NCBI GenBank assembly: GCA_902776275.1
Contig: CACYPI010000006.1
Location: forward strand, 1 to 64,000
Reading direction: 5' to 3'
DNA: 64,000 bases
Source: an uncultured Aeromonadales bacterium
GTDB taxonomy: Bacteria > Pseudomonadota > Gammaproteobacteria > Enterobacterales > Succinivibrionaceae
Below are positions 37,166-46,242 of this stretch, one piece after another. Every line of letters begins with the position of its first letter. The first letter of the stretch is position 1. The position numbers were made by a program, and so were the translations under genes. The notes under the pieces were generated by a model. It was not told the DNA's origin. It saw only the letters and a list, made by a program, of their open reading frames with translations, and did no database searches.

Positions 37166-38064
37166 CCGACACCAACACCGGATTTGCCGAGGACTGCGAC
37201 AGCCTGCTGCGCTTCCTCTTTGACAACCACAAGGGCGTGCGCGGGGAGATCCTGCACATGCACAAGCCCTGCACCGATCTGCTCTCTCCCCACTCCTACC
37301 CCGAGTGCGTCAAGTCGCTGATGCTCGATCTGGCCGCAGCCTCGCAGCTTTTCTGCGCAACCCTGAAGGACGGCTCCGAGGTCATGCTCCAGATCCGCGG
37401 CGGCAAGGGCTCGCCCCTCAAGTACGCGATCATCAACACGCGCCCGGACAGCACCTTCTACGGTTCAGCAAGCCTCGATCAGGCGCTGCCCTGCCCCGAT
37501 GAGCTGCCCTTTTCCAAGCTTGCAGGCGATGACGGGGTACTCGCCATCACCATCTTCCCCGAAGGCGACGCCAAGGACCGCTGGCAGGGCATCGTGCCGC
37601 TTGGCACTCAATCGGTGGCCGGCGCACTTGAGAACTACTTCAAGGACTCGGCGCAGCTGTCCACGAGGTTCTTCATAAAAAGCGACCCGAAGCGGCAGGC
37701 CGCAGGCGGGATCATGCTCCAGGTGATCCCGGAGGTCACGGGCAACCTCGACTCGCTCGAGCACCTCTCGGTGCTCGCCTCGACCATCACCGCAGGCGAG
37801 CTTTGGAAGCTCTCCAACACCGACATCCTCTCAAGGCTCTTTGCCCGCGAGGACGTCAGGATCCTCCCCTCGCGCCCCGTAGCCTTCCGCTGCATCTGCT
37901 CGAAGGCCCGCTGCGAGAAGGCGCTCATGAGCATGGATCCACGCGAGCTTGAGTCCATAGTCAGGGAGCAGGGCGGTGCTACCATGGCCTGCCAGCACTG
38001 CGGGCGCAAGTACGAGTTCACCAAGGCCGAGCTCGAGGCCCTGCTTGCGAGGTCTTGCCAATGA
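37162..38064 (+). CDS. hslO: 33 kDa redox-regulated chaperone
   Basis: Hsp33 is a holdase chaperone switched on by oxidation. The 300-residue product has the N-terminal core (RGEILHMHKPCTDLL, IRGGKGSPLKYAIINTRPDS, GVLAITIF) and a C-terminal redox switch with the zinc ligands CIC (near residue 241) and CQHC (near residue 275), four conserved cysteines. It is coupled to hslR upstream and overlaps the MFS gene by 4 nt downstream, so all three genes form one operon. Confidence 0.96.
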   Translation: MTDTNTGFAEDCDSLLRFLFDNHKGVRGEILHMHKPCTDLLSPHSYPECVKSLMLDLAAASQLFCATLKDGSEVMLQIRGGKGSPLKYAIINTRPDSTFYGSASLDQALPCPDELPFSKLAGDDGVLAITIFPEGDAKDRWQGIVPLGTQSVAGALENYFKDSAQLSTRFFIKSDPKRQAAGGIMLQVIPEVTGNLDSLEHLSVLASTITAGELWKLSNTDILSRLFAREDVRILPSRPVAFRCICSKARCEKALMSMDPRELESIVREQGGATMACQHCGRKYEFTKAELEALLARSCQ

Positions 38065-39266
38065 GCACTGCTGCTATTCCCGCGCCGCGCGGGCCAGAGC
38101 ACAGCTGGATCAATGTCTTCATCATGGGCTGCGGCCACTTCATGGCCGACTTCTTCTGCGACATCCTGCCCATACTGCTGCCGATGCTCGCAAGGCGCTT
38201 CGGGCTCTCATACTCCGAGTGCGGCGCGCTCTTCATGGTCTTCCAGGTCGTCTGCAGCTTCCTCCAGCCGCCCATCGGCCTCTACGCCGACCGCCACGGC
38301 GTCGGCTGGATCATGCCCGCCTCGATCCTCACCGGCGCGGTGTTCGCCTGCGCGGTCACGCTCGTGAACTCGGTGTGGATGCTGCTTGTGATCATCCTGC
38401 TCTCGGGTTTTTGCGCCTCAGGCTTCCACCCCGTCGCAGGCGGAATCGTCCCCTCGGTCGCCCCCAAGGGCCGCGACGTGCTGGCAACCTCGATCTTCAT
38501 CGCAGGCGGCAACATCGGCTTTGCCGTGGCGCCGGTCGCCGTCGCCATCTTCCTCGACCACTTCAGCGACTCGAGCCTGCCCTGGCTCTCGCTGCCGGCC
38601 GTGCTCACCACGGCGCTCATCTGCATGAGAAGGCTGCACGTGCGCCATCCCGAGCCCGGCGCTGCCGCGGAGCTGCCCAGCACCCGCGACATCCTGCACA
38701 ACCGCCAGTTCATGCTGCTGACTGTGAGCATCGGCCTGCGCTCATGGTGCTACTGCGCGTTCATCATGTACCTGCCGCTGCTACTCTCCTCCAACGGCTT
38801 TGACAGCGTCTCGAGCGCCACCGCCTCCATGGTCATGCTGCTTGGTACCGCAACCGGAGGGCTTGCAGTGGGCGGTGCGGCGATGCGCGCCGGCCTCAAG
38901 AAGATCATCCTGGGATCCTACGTGGTCTCCTTCTTCTTCTGCTCGCTCTTCCTGTGGCGCACCGACCTGAGCCTGCTCTCGTATGCCGCGCTCTTCATGA
39001 CCGGAGCCGGGCTCTATGGCTCGACCCCGGCGGCCATCGTCTGGTCCGAGAAGCTGCTCTCCCGCCAGGCTGCGGCTTTCGCGACCTCGATGATGCTCGG
39101 CTTCACCTTCGGCATAGGCTACATGCTCTCGGTCATAACCGGCGCCATCGGCGACGTGATAGGCCTGCAGGCCGGCTTTGCGGTCACAGTGCTCCCGGCG
39201 CTGGCCATCGGAGCCCTGGTGCTCACCAAGCTCAAGGATCCAAAGGAAAGGACGCTGTATCACTGA
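38061..39266 (+). CDS. MFS transporter, Fsr-like
   Basis: A 401-residue major facilitator with about 12 membrane helices. It resembles the fosmidomycin-resistance (Fsr) group: N-terminal FIMGCGHFMADFFCDILPIL, then PPIGLYADRHGVGWIMPASI (loop 2-3 motif), GFCASGFHPVAGGIVPSVAP near residue 118, and a symmetric second half with GAGLYGSTPAAIVWSEKLLS. The start ATG overlaps the hslO stop (ATGA). The substrate is unknown; drug or metabolite export is likely from the family. Confidence 0.85.
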   Translation: MSTAAIPAPRGPEHSWINVFIMGCGHFMADFFCDILPILLPMLARRFGLSYSECGALFMVFQVVCSFLQPPIGLYADRHGVGWIMPASILTGAVFACAVTLVNSVWMLLVIILLSGFCASGFHPVAGGIVPSVAPKGRDVLATSIFIAGGNIGFAVAPVAVAIFLDHFSDSSLPWLSLPAVLTTALICMRRLHVRHPEPGAAAELPSTRDILHNRQFMLLTVSIGLRSWCYCAFIMYLPLLLSSNGFDSVSSATASMVMLLGTATGGLAVGGAAMRAGLKKIILGSYVVSFFFCSLFLWRTDLSLLSYAALFMTGAGLYGSTPAAIVWSEKLLSRQAAAFATSMMLGFTFGIGYMLSVITGAIGDVIGLQAGFAVTVLPALAIGALVLTKLKDPKERTLYH

Positions 39267-39335
39267 CCTCGGGGATCGCGGCCATTCAAGGCTATAATCG
39301 CTTACACGCTTTTGTCTTAAAACGAGAGAACAACA

Positions 39336-39986
39336 ATGTCCAGGAAAAGCCTGCTTGAAGTATTCGGCTCAGACAGCGACGAGCGCGTCGAAGCCGCCCT
39401 CGAGGCCCTGCGCAAGGGCCGCGGCATCATGGTTGCCGACAACGAGGATCGCGAGAATGAAGGCGATCTGATCTTTGCGGCGCAGACCATAACCGACGCC
39501 CAGATGGCGTTCATGATCCGCGAGTGCTCGGGGATCGTCTGCGTCTGCATCCACGAGTCGCAGGCCAAGCGCATGGGTCTGAACCTGATGGTCTCCCACA
39601 ACACCTCGACCTACGGCACCGCGTTCACCGTCTCGGTCGATGCCGCCCAGGGCGTCACCACCGGCGTCTCCGCACCCGACCGCGTCAAGGCCGTCCGCGC
39701 CGTGATAAACCCCGATGGCAAGCCCTCTGATCTCGTGGCCCCGGGCCACACTTTCCCGCTCATCGCCAAGGAAGGCGGCGTGCTCGAGCGCGACGGCCAT
39801 ACCGAGGCCTCGGTCGACTTCGCCCGCCTGGCAGGCCTCGAGCCTGCAGGCGTGCTCTGCGAGCTCTGCGCACCTGACGGCCTGATGGCCAAGCTCCCGC
39901 GCGTCGTCAATTTCGCGCTCGACCACGATCTCACCGCAGTCACCATCGCCGATCTCATCAAGTACCGCGAAAAGCACAATGTCTGA
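39336..39986 (+). CDS. ribB: 3,4-dihydroxy-2-butanone 4-phosphate synthase
   Basis: RibB converts ribulose 5-phosphate into the four-carbon unit of riboflavin. The 216-residue stand-alone enzyme has the acidic loop [16 protein letters not shown] near residue 32, [20 protein letters not shown] near residue 90, and [22 protein letters not shown]-type sequence near residue 139. A TATAAT at 39293-39298 suggests its own promoter. The 69-bp leader is too short for an FMN riboswitch, unlike many proteobacterial ribB genes. The last 8 nt overlap the bioH-like gene. Confidence 0.96.
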   Translation: MSRKSLLEVFGSDSDERVEAALEALRKGRGIMVADNEDRENEGDLIFAAQTITDAQMAFMIRECSGIVCVCIHESQAKRMGLNLMVSHNTSTYGTAFTVSVDAAQGVTTGVSAPDRVKAVRAVINPDGKPSDLVAPGHTFPLIAKEGGVLERDGHTEASVDFARLAGLEPAGVLCELCAPDGLMAKLPRVVNFALDHDLTAVTIADLIKYREKHNV

Positions 39987-40764
39987 CGGACGCGGCGACA
40001 CAGGGGCCGGGCGCAAGCTCGGCTTCCTCGCCGCAGGCCCCTCGTCCGGGCGGCCCCTTGCCGTGACCCACGGCTGGGCCGCCGATTCCTCATTCACCTC
40101 ATGCATAAGCGCGCTTTTTCCCAAAAGGCGCGTGCTCCTTATAGACATGCCGGGCTACGGCAGGAGCGCCGATCTTGCAGATGCGGCGCCAGATTTCGAC
40201 CGCACGCTAAGCCTGCTTGCAGCCACGCTGCCTGAGGGCTGCGACCTCATGTGCTGGTCGCTCTCCTCGCTGTTCGGCATAGCCCTCTGCGCCCGCGGGA
40301 TGCTGGATGGCAGGCTTGTCACCGTCTGCGGCAGCCCCCGCATCCCCGATGAGCCAGGAAACCCAGGCCTCAAGGAGCGCTATGTCAGGAAGCTGCTTGA
40401 GGCCCTGACCCCGAGGTCGGCGCCCCACCTCATCGGCCTCTTTTATGCAGCCCAGCGCCGAGGCTTGGGCGGCGAGCACATCGCAGCATGTTTCAAGTCG
40501 TTCAAGCTCCCGCCGTACAGCGTGCTCAAGGCCGGGGTCGACATCATGGCCGCAGCCGACGAGCGCGTGGATTTCATGCGCATGAGAAACCGCGCCCTGC
40601 ACCTCTTTGGCAGGCATGATCTGCTGGTGCCGCCTGCGCAGTCAGGGATCATGGCAAAGCGCCATGGCAGCGCCTGCCACGTGCTTGAAAATTCCGCCCA
40701 CATGCCCTTCATCACCGAGCCCCAGGCATTTGCCAAAGCAGTCGATTCCTTTCTAATATACTGA
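39979..40764 (+). CDS. bioH: Alpha/beta hydrolase, BioH-like
   Basis: BioH demethylates pimeloyl-ACP methyl ester in biotin synthesis. The 261-residue protein has the oxyanion motif [10 protein letters not shown] near residue 30, a nucleophile elbow CWSLSSLFG near residue 92 (usual G-x-S-x-G; both Gly positions are substituted), the acid in [10 protein letters not shown] near residue 212, and the catalytic His in [10 protein letters not shown]. Its position near nfuA agrees with E. coli bioH-gntX-nfuA. It overlaps ribB by 8 nt. The elbow substitutions make the name tentative. Confidence 0.7.
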   Translation: MSDGRGDTGAGRKLGFLAAGPSSGRPLAVTHGWAADSSFTSCISALFPKRRVLLIDMPGYGRSADLADAAPDFDRTLSLLAATLPEGCDLMCWSLSSLFGIALCARGMLDGRLVTVCGSPRIPDEPGNPGLKERYVRKLLEALTPRSAPHLIGLFYAAQRRGLGGEHIAACFKSFKLPPYSVLKAGVDIMAAADERVDFMRMRNRALHLFGRHDLLVPPAQSGIMAKRHGSACHVLENSAHMPFITEPQAFAKAVDSFLIY

Positions 40765-40864
40765 ATTTTCTTAATTAAAAATTTTTCTGCATTTTGTTAA
40801 AAGGCGCTTCAAAAATTGCCGTTAACAAGGATGAAGGGAAATTGTGCCTGGGGGAATTGGCCAA
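40765..40864 (+). promoter_or_regulatory. A/T-rich leader of hypothetical gene
   Basis: A 100-bp A/T-rich block (about 40765-40820, TTAATTAAAAATTTTT) lies between the bioH-like stop and the next gene, in clear contrast to the GC-rich surroundings. It probably contains a promoter; boxes are ambiguous. Confidence 0.4.
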
Positions 40865-41452
40865 ATGGAAGTTGCGACTTATGCTGCCAACATAGCGCCG
40901 CCAGTCTTCTCGCCTAGCGTCGAGGGGGCCAAGAGGGACAATCTTGCCCGCCAGACCATCCCCCAGCCTGTCGAATCCCAGAACTCCGCCGCCTCGGAAC
41001 AAGCGGCATCCCAAGCCACTTCAGGCACCAACTCCACCCTCTACGCCCAGTCCCAGGTAGTCATCACCGAGGATGGCAGGCGCAAGCAGCAAGGCGGCGG
41101 CAAAGGCTCATCAAAGGGAAACGGCGGCAGCGAAGGCGCCGAGGGCAAGAGCACTGCCCAGACAGCGCAGTCGCAGGCGATGCAGTCCGCATCAAGGATC
41201 TCCCAAGGCCAGGGGACGGCTGCGGAAAATTCGGCCAAGTCCGTGGCCGCATCCTATTCGGGATCGGCCCAGAGCGCGCGTGAGGAGAAGGAGATCCGCA
41301 AGAGCGAGGGATTGCACCCGTCGTACGCGCGCTACTCGGCCGAGGCTGCCCAGGACGGCCAGGACAGCCTTGCCTCAAAGGCCGTGAGCGCGCGCTACAA
41401 CGGCATAGTCAGGAACTACAACCCCGGGCAGAACCTGAGCCTCATGGCCTGA
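40865..41452 (+). CDS. Hypothetical low-complexity protein
   Basis: 195 residues from ATG 40865 (a GTG start at 40844, with AAGGGA upstream, would add seven). No signal peptide or membrane helix is visible. The N-terminus MEVATYAANIAPPVFSP is followed by AKRDNLARQTIPQP, a long Ser/Gln/Ala/Gly-rich part with basic and glycine clusters (RKQQGGGKGSSKGNGG), and a more ordered end (SYARYSAEAA, ARYNGIVRNYNPGQNLSLMA). The N-terminal RDN motif is reminiscent of the SprA-related putative metalloprotease family, but the catalytic domain is absent. It is the first gene after an A/T-rich leader and stops 1 bp before the convergent greB stop. Function unknown; coding character is supported by clean stop spacing. 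Confidence 0.7.
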   Translation: MEVATYAANIAPPVFSPSVEGAKRDNLARQTIPQPVESQNSAASEQAASQATSGTNSTLYAQSQVVITEDGRRKQQGGGKGSSKGNGGSEGAEGKSTAQTAQSQAMQSASRISQGQGTAAENSAKSVAASYSGSAQSAREEKEIRKSEGLHPSYARYSAEAAQDGQDSLASKAVSARYNGIVRNYNPGQNLSLMA

Positions 41453-41453
41453 G

Positions 41454-42071
41454 TCACTTGACCAGCGTGGCCATGTACTCTTCCTGGATCTTCTTCTGCT
41501 CTTCCTCTGAAACCTCCTCGACGGCTTCCTCCTGCTGATCGTCATCCTCGCGCAAGAAGCGATCCTCGATGGGAAGCTCCTCGAACCACTCGGGGGCCTT
41601 GTAGGAGATCTTGTTGACGTACCAGATCTTGTCGCCCTTGGGGGTCTTCACCGTGGCCTCATCATCGACCTGCTTGCCCAAAAGCGCCCGCGCCATCGGG
41701 GAGTCCACCGAGATGTAGTTGTCGCGCCCGAAGATCTCCTCGGCGCCGACGATGCGGATCCTCATGGTCACCGGGCTGTCGTCGTCGGACTCGATCTCGA
41801 CGTAGGCCCCGAAGAACACCTTGCCCTCCTGCTGGGGGTTATAGGTGATCACCTGCAGATCGTTCATGCAGTGCCTGAGAAAGCGCACGCGGCGGTCGAT
41901 CTGCCCCAAGAGCCTCTTGTTGTAGTGGTAGTCGGCATTCTCCGAGCGGTCGCCCAGGCTTGCCGCCCACGCGACCTTGGCGGTCACGTCGGGGCGCTTC
42001 ACGTTCCACAGGTAGTCGAGCTCCTTGTGGAGCTGATCGTATCCTTCGCGGGTAATGTAGGGTTTTGCCAT
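41454..42071 (-). CDS. greB: Transcription elongation factor GreB with acidic tail
   Basis: GreB rescues backtracked RNA polymerase by stimulating RNA cleavage. From MAKPYITREGYDQLHKELDY the protein has the N-terminal coiled coil with the acidic tip region (ASLGDRSENADYHYNKRLLG near residue 37) and the FKBP-like domain (ISVDSPMARALLGKQVDDEA, IWYVNKISY). The usual GreB ends here at about 158 residues; this one goes on for about 45 residues, strongly acidic (REDDDQQEEAVEEVSEEEQK), total 205. The ATG is preceded by GGAG and AGGTG. It follows pckA after a hairpin. Confidence 0.93.
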   Translation of the reverse strand: MAKPYITREGYDQLHKELDYLWNVKRPDVTAKVAWAASLGDRSENADYHYNKRLLGQIDRRVRFLRHCMNDLQVITYNPQQEGKVFFGAYVEIESDDDSPVTMRIRIVGAEEIFGRDNYISVDSPMARALLGKQVDDEATVKTPKGDKIWYVNKISYKAPEWFEELPIEDRFLREDDDQQEEAVEEVSEEEQKKIQEEYMATLVK

Positions 42072-42095
42072 TTTCACCTGCTCCATACAGCACAA

Positions 42096-42122
42096 GACCC
42101 GGCATGCATGGCATGCCGGGTC
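42096..42122 (-). terminator. Hairpin between pckA and greB
   Basis: A perfect 12-bp stem (42096-42107 with 42111-42122), 3-nt loop, only 25 nt before the greB ATG. The T tract is poor (CTTGTG), so it may be a partial terminator or an RNA-stability element. Confidence 0.6.
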
Positions 42123-42160
42123 GTCCATGTTTTAGCCTTTAAGGCTAGCCTTGGCTCAAA

Positions 42161-43774
42161 TTAGAGCTGCGGGCCAGCAGCCTTGAGGGCGCCATCCTTG
42201 TCGAACGCAGAGAACTTGGCGAAGTTCTTGATGAAGCGCTCGGAGAGGTCCTTGGCCTTCTTCTCCCACTCGGAGGCATCCTTGTAGGTGTCGCGAGGAT
42301 CGAGAATGGCAGGATCAACGCCCGGAAGAGCGGTCGGGACGACAAACGAGAAGAACGGGATCTTCTTGGTCGGGGCCTTGTCGATCGAGCCGTCGAGGAT
42401 CGCGTCGATGATGCCGCGGGTGTCCTTGATGGAGATGCGCTTGCCGGTGCCGTTCCAGCCGGTGTTGACGAGGTAGGCGCGGGCGCCGGAGGCGTCCATG
42501 CGCTTGACGAGCACGTCAGCATAGGTGGTAGGAGGCAGCGACAGGAAGGCAGCGCCGAAGCAAGGCGAGAAGGTCGGGGTAGGCTCGGTGATGCCGCGCT
42601 CGGTGCCGGCCAGCTTTGCGGTGAAGCCGGAGAGGAAGTAGTACTTGGTCTGGTTCTTGTCGAGCAGGGAGACCGGAGGCAGGACGCCGAAGGCATCAGC
42701 CGACAGGAAGATCACGCGCTTTGCCGCAGGGCCCTTGGAGATCGGGCGGACGATGTTCTTGATGTGGAAGATCGGGTAGGACACGCGGGTGTTCTCGGTG
42801 ACGGACTTGTCAGCGAAGTCGACGTTGCCGGCCTTGTCGGTGGTCACGTTCTCGAGCAGGGCGTTGCGCTTGATGGCGTTCCAAATGTCAGGCTCGTTCT
42901 CCTTGGAGAGGTTGATCACCTTGGCGTAGCAGCCGCCTTCGAAGTTGAAGACGCCGTCGTCATCCCAGCCGTGCTCGTCGTCGCCGATGAGGAGGCGCTT
43001 CGGGTCGGTGGAGAGGGTGGTCTTGCCGGTGCCGGACAGGCCGAAGAAGATGGCGGTGTTCTTGCCTTCCTTGTCGGTGTTGGCAGAGCAGTGCATCGCG
43101 GCGATGCCCTTGAGCGGGAGGAAATAGTTCATCATGGAGAACATGCCCTTCTTCATCTCGCCGCCGTACCAGGTGTTGAGGATGATCTGCATGCGCTCGG
43201 TCAGGTTGAAGACCACGGCGGTCTCGGAGTTGAGGCCCAGCTCCTTGAAGTTCTCGACCTTGGCCTTGGCGGCGTTGAGGACCACGAAGTCAGGCTTGAA
43301 GGTCTCGAGCTCCTCGGGGGTCGGGCGGATGAACATGTTGGTGACGAAGTGGGCCTGCCAGGCGACTTCCATCACGAAGCGGATGCTCATGCGGGTGTTG
43401 GCGTTGGCGCCGCAGAAGCAGTCGACGACGTACAGCTTCTTGTTGGAAAGCTCCTTGCCAGCCAGCTTCTTGAGCTCGTTCCAGGAAGCGGTGGAGAGCG
43501 GCTTGTTGTCGTTCTTGAACTCAGGGGTGTTCCACCAGAAGGTGTCCTTGGTGGTGTCGTCCTTGACGATGAACTTGTCCTTAGGGGAGCGGCCGGTGTA
43601 GATGCCGGTCATGACGTCAACGGCGCCCATGTTGGTGACGACGCCCTTGTCGTAGCCGGTCAGGCCCTCGACGGTCTCGTCGGCGAACAGCTGCTGGTAG
43701 GTCGGATTGTAAGTGATGCTGGCAGCAGAAGAGATGCCATACTTCGCTAAGGAAAGCTCGTCAAATAAGCTCAT
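42161..43774 (-). CDS. pckA: ATP-dependent phosphoenolpyruvate carboxykinase
   Basis: PckA interconverts oxaloacetate and PEP with ATP/ADP. In succinate-forming fermenters it runs in the carboxylating, ATP-yielding direction; that role here is inference. 537 residues (E. coli 540) with [19 protein letters not shown] near residue 120, [20 protein letters not shown], the kinase-1a loop [14 protein letters not shown] near residue 243, the metal site [20 protein letters not shown] near residue 262, and [14 protein letters not shown] lies before the ATG. It has its own upstream regulatory region. Confidence 0.97.
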   Translation of the reverse strand: MSLFDELSLAKYGISSAASITYNPTYQQLFADETVEGLTGYDKGVVTNMGAVDVMTGIYTGRSPKDKFIVKDDTTKDTFWWNTPEFKNDNKPLSTASWNELKKLAGKELSNKKLYVVDCFCGANANTRMSIRFVMEVAWQAHFVTNMFIRPTPEELETFKPDFVVLNAAKAKVENFKELGLNSETAVVFNLTERMQIILNTWYGGEMKKGMFSMMNYFLPLKGIAAMHCSANTDKEGKNTAIFFGLSGTGKTTLSTDPKRLLIGDDEHGWDDDGVFNFEGGCYAKVINLSKENEPDIWNAIKRNALLENVTTDKAGNVDFADKSVTENTRVSYPIFHIKNIVRPISKGPAAKRVIFLSADAFGVLPPVSLLDKNQTKYYFLSGFTAKLAGTERGITEPTPTFSPCFGAAFLSLPPTTYADVLVKRMDASGARAYLVNTGWNGTGKRISIKDTRGIIDAILDGSIDKAPTKKIPFFSFVVPTALPGVDPAILDPRDTYKDASEWEKKAKDLSERFIKNFAKFSAFDKDGALKAAGPQL

Positions 43775-44089
43775 TGCTTTTCTCCATAAATAACCGAGTT
43801 GCCTCGGAGAACTAACTAACGCGACATTTTATCGTAGATAGGGTGCCGCGAGGCAGGTTTGAAAAAAAATTACAAGTCCATTCCCAAGCATTGCACACGA
43901 TGGTTAACAGCATGATATTAAAACATTAAGATTTGCAAACCCGTCCCGATCTTCCATACAGAAAACCCGTCTTGGGAACTGTCTTTTCCAAGCCCTGTGC
44001 AAATCCTTCTCATGACTCCTTGAGCGGCGGGGCCGCACTGTATAATCAGTCAGTTTCAAAAGCACCGACTAATCCACAGCGAGGCCCAA
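43775..44089. promoter_or_regulatory. Divergent promoter region, pckA / nfuA
   Basis: A 315-bp gap. On the right strand, TTGAGC (44020-44025) and a perfect TATAAT (44041-44046) with 15 bp between them form a likely nfuA promoter, 43 nt before its ATG. For pckA, leftward TTCAAA and TATCTA with 17 bp between them are possible boxes at about 43834-43862. The centre is A/T-rich. I see no convincing CRP site. Confidence 0.5.
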
Positions 44090-44680
44090 ATGAGCAAGAT
44101 TTCAGTGAGCGAGAAGGCTCAGGAGTATTTCCTCAAGATCATCAGCAAGCAGAAAATGGAAGGCCTCGCGATCCGCCTGACCGCCACCAACCCTGGCACC
44201 CCGGGCGCGCAGTGCGGGATCCTCTACTGCCCCAAGGAGTACATCACCAAGGCCGACGAGCACTTCCAGATGAAGGGCTTCGAGATCGTCATCGACGAGG
44301 GCGTTTCCGAGTACCTTGACGGCTCCGTGCTCGACCTGGGCAAGGACGACGACGGCGAGGACCTGCTGACCTTCCACGCCCCCAACCTCACCAAGAGCCC
44401 GCTGCCTGAGGACGCATCCCTCAAGGACAAGGTCGCGCTCTTCATCAAGAACGTCGTGAGCCCCTCCCTTGCAGGGCATGGCGGCGCGGTCGAACTTGCC
44501 GACGTCACCGACGACGGCGTGGTGAAGGTCAAGTTCGAGGGCGGGTGCCTGGGCTGCTCGCTTGCAGGAGTCACGCTCCAGGACGGCATCAAGACCCAGC
44601 TCAACCAGGCCTTCCCCGGCATGATCAAGGACGTCGTCGATGTCACCGAACACGTCAAGACCGACGAGACCTATGCCTGA
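44090..44680 (+). CDS. nfuA: Fe-S biogenesis protein
   Basis: NfuA is a carrier that delivers [4Fe-4S] clusters to client proteins. 196 residues: an N-terminal degenerate A-type domain (ISVSEKAQEYFLKIISKQ, RLTATNPGTPGAQCGILYC) and a C-terminal Nfu domain with the cluster-binding CxxC in GGCLGCSLAGVTLQDGI near residue 149 and HGGAVELADVTDDG just before it. GAGG lies 5 nt before the ATG. It is monocistronic with a long hairpin after it. In E. coli nfuA is next to bioH-gntX. Confidence 0.97.
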   Translation: MSKISVSEKAQEYFLKIISKQKMEGLAIRLTATNPGTPGAQCGILYCPKEYITKADEHFQMKGFEIVIDEGVSEYLDGSVLDLGKDDDGEDLLTFHAPNLTKSPLPEDASLKDKVALFIKNVVSPSLAGHGGAVELADVTDDGVVKVKFEGGCLGCSLAGVTLQDGIKTQLNQAFPGMIKDVVDVTEHVKTDETYA

Positions 44681-44702
44681 TTGAAAAGGCATGGGCGATG
44701 AC

Positions 44703-44735
44703 AGCAAGGCCCGGCGCAATGCGCCGGGCCTTGCT
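44703..44735. terminator. Terminator, nfuA / araA
   Basis: A perfect 15-bp stem (44703-44717 with 44721-44735), loop AAT, then TTATG. It lies between two convergent genes and can serve both. Confidence 0.8.
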
Positions 44736-44756
44736 TTATGCCCTTTCAGGCTCCGC

Positions 44757-46196
44757 TCACCTTGCGGAGAACCTCATCAGGTCTTCCTCGGTGGTGTCGT
44801 CGCCGATGGTCACAAGCTCAGTGCCGGTGAACTTGCAGAACATCTCGATGTCGCGCCTGTCGAGGGCGGTGGAGACCACGCTGTGGTGGGCGCCGCCGGC
44901 GTAGCACCAGCCTTCGGTGCCGATCTTGAAGTTCGGCTTGTGGCGGAACATGATCCTGGCCACCGGGAGCTTAGGCATGGGCTTGGGCTGCTTGATGAGC
45001 TCGATGTCCGCGCAGATGATCCTGAAGTGGTCGCCAAGGTCGGTCATGCAGACCTGGACTCCATCGCCCTGGATGCCGTCGAAGATCAGGCGGGCAGGAT
45101 CTTCCTTGCCGCCGATGCCCAGCGGGAGGACGTCAATCTCAGGCTTGGTCGCTGCGAAATCGACCGGAACCTCGAGCATGTGGGAGGCGAGCTCGACTTC
45201 CTGTCCCTGCGTGAGATCGTAGGTGTAGTCCTCGATGAAGCCGGTGTGGCCCTTGCGGCCCCTGGCCATGTTCATGAAGACCGCCGAGAGCGCGGAGGTC
45301 TTGTAGTCGCCCTCGGGACCGAAGCCGATGCCGCGGCCCATCAGGTTCTGCGCGGCGATGCCTGGCAGCTGCTTGAAGCCGTGGAGGTCCTGGAAGGTGT
45401 CGGCGAAGGCGCCCACGCCGTTTTGGGCGAGGAACTTGTCAAGCGCCACCTCGTAGCGGGCCTGCTCGCGCACTGCGGCGATGTTTTTGGTCTTCATGGT
45501 GTACTTGGACTCGTACTCGGCCATCTTGGCGTCGACTTCCTTGTCGGAGACGGCGTTGATGATGTCAACGAGGTCGCCCACTGCAAAGTAGTTGCACTCC
45601 CAGCCGTAGACGATCTGCGACTCAACGCGATCGCCGTCGGTGACCGCCACTTCCCTCATGTTGTTGCCGAAGGACGCGACCTTGAGCTTCCTTGAGAAGG
45701 AGACCGCGCGCGCCACGTCGATGAAGCGGCGGATCTCGTCGAGCACGTCCTGGTGCTTGTAGTAGCCGGCGACGGTCTGGTGGAGGATGCGCATCCTCGA
45801 GAGGATGAAGCTGAACTCGCGATCGCCGTGGGCAGACTGGTTGAGGTTCATGAAGTCCATGTCGATGGCGTCGTACGGGAGCTTCTCGTTGGCCTGGGTG
45901 TGCAGGTGCAGCAGGGGCTTGCGCAGCTCCTGGAGGCCCTTGATCCACATCTTGGCCGGCGAGAAGGTGTGCATCCACGCCATCACGCCGATGCAGTCGT
46001 CATCGCACTGCGCGCGGCGCAGATCGCTGATGCAGGTCTCGGAGTTGACGACGGTGGGCAGCAGCTCCACCTGGCAGACTCCCTTGAACTGCTCGTTGAA
46101 GAACGCGGTCATCTCGGCCGCATCGGAGGCCACGTGCCTTAAGCACTCATCACCGTAAAGGTCCTGGGACCCGACGACGAAGTAAAGCTTGTCCAT
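44757..46196 (-). CDS. araA: L-arabinose isomerase
   Basis: AraA converts L-arabinose to L-ribulose. 479 residues with LYFVVGSQDLYGDECLRHVA at the start, WMHTFSPAKMWIKGL near residue 74, the catalytic glutamates in GFGPEGDYKTSAL and FIEDYTYDL, and AGGAHHSVVSTALD near the end (His ligands). Slightly shorter than E. coli AraA (500). AGGA lies 7 nt before the ATG. It is the last gene of a four-gene operon with an ABC sugar transporter. No araB or araD (kinase, epimerase) is in the window, so the pathway must be completed elsewhere. Confidence 0.95.
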   Translation of the reverse strand: MDKLYFVVGSQDLYGDECLRHVASDAAEMTAFFNEQFKGVCQVELLPTVVNSETCISDLRRAQCDDDCIGVMAWMHTFSPAKMWIKGLQELRKPLLHLHTQANEKLPYDAIDMDFMNLNQSAHGDREFSFILSRMRILHQTVAGYYKHQDVLDEIRRFIDVARAVSFSRKLKVASFGNNMREVAVTDGDRVESQIVYGWECNYFAVGDLVDIINAVSDKEVDAKMAEYESKYTMKTKNIAAVREQARYEVALDKFLAQNGVGAFADTFQDLHGFKQLPGIAAQNLMGRGIGFGPEGDYKTSALSAVFMNMARGRKGHTGFIEDYTYDLTQGQEVELASHMLEVPVDFAATKPEIDVLPLGIGGKEDPARLIFDGIQGDGVQVCMTDLGDHFRIICADIELIKQPKPMPKLPVARIMFRHKPNFKIGTEGWCYAGGAHHSVVSTALDRRDIEMFCKFTGTELVTIGDDTTEEDLMRFSAR

Positions 46197-46242
46197 ATTT
46201 ATTTCCTGTTTTTTCTTGTAAACCTATTAAAACTAAAACCCT

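Noticed and set aside
39267-39335. FMN riboswitch before ribB
   Set aside because: The gap is only 69 bp and lacks the conserved stem pattern, too short for the aptamer.
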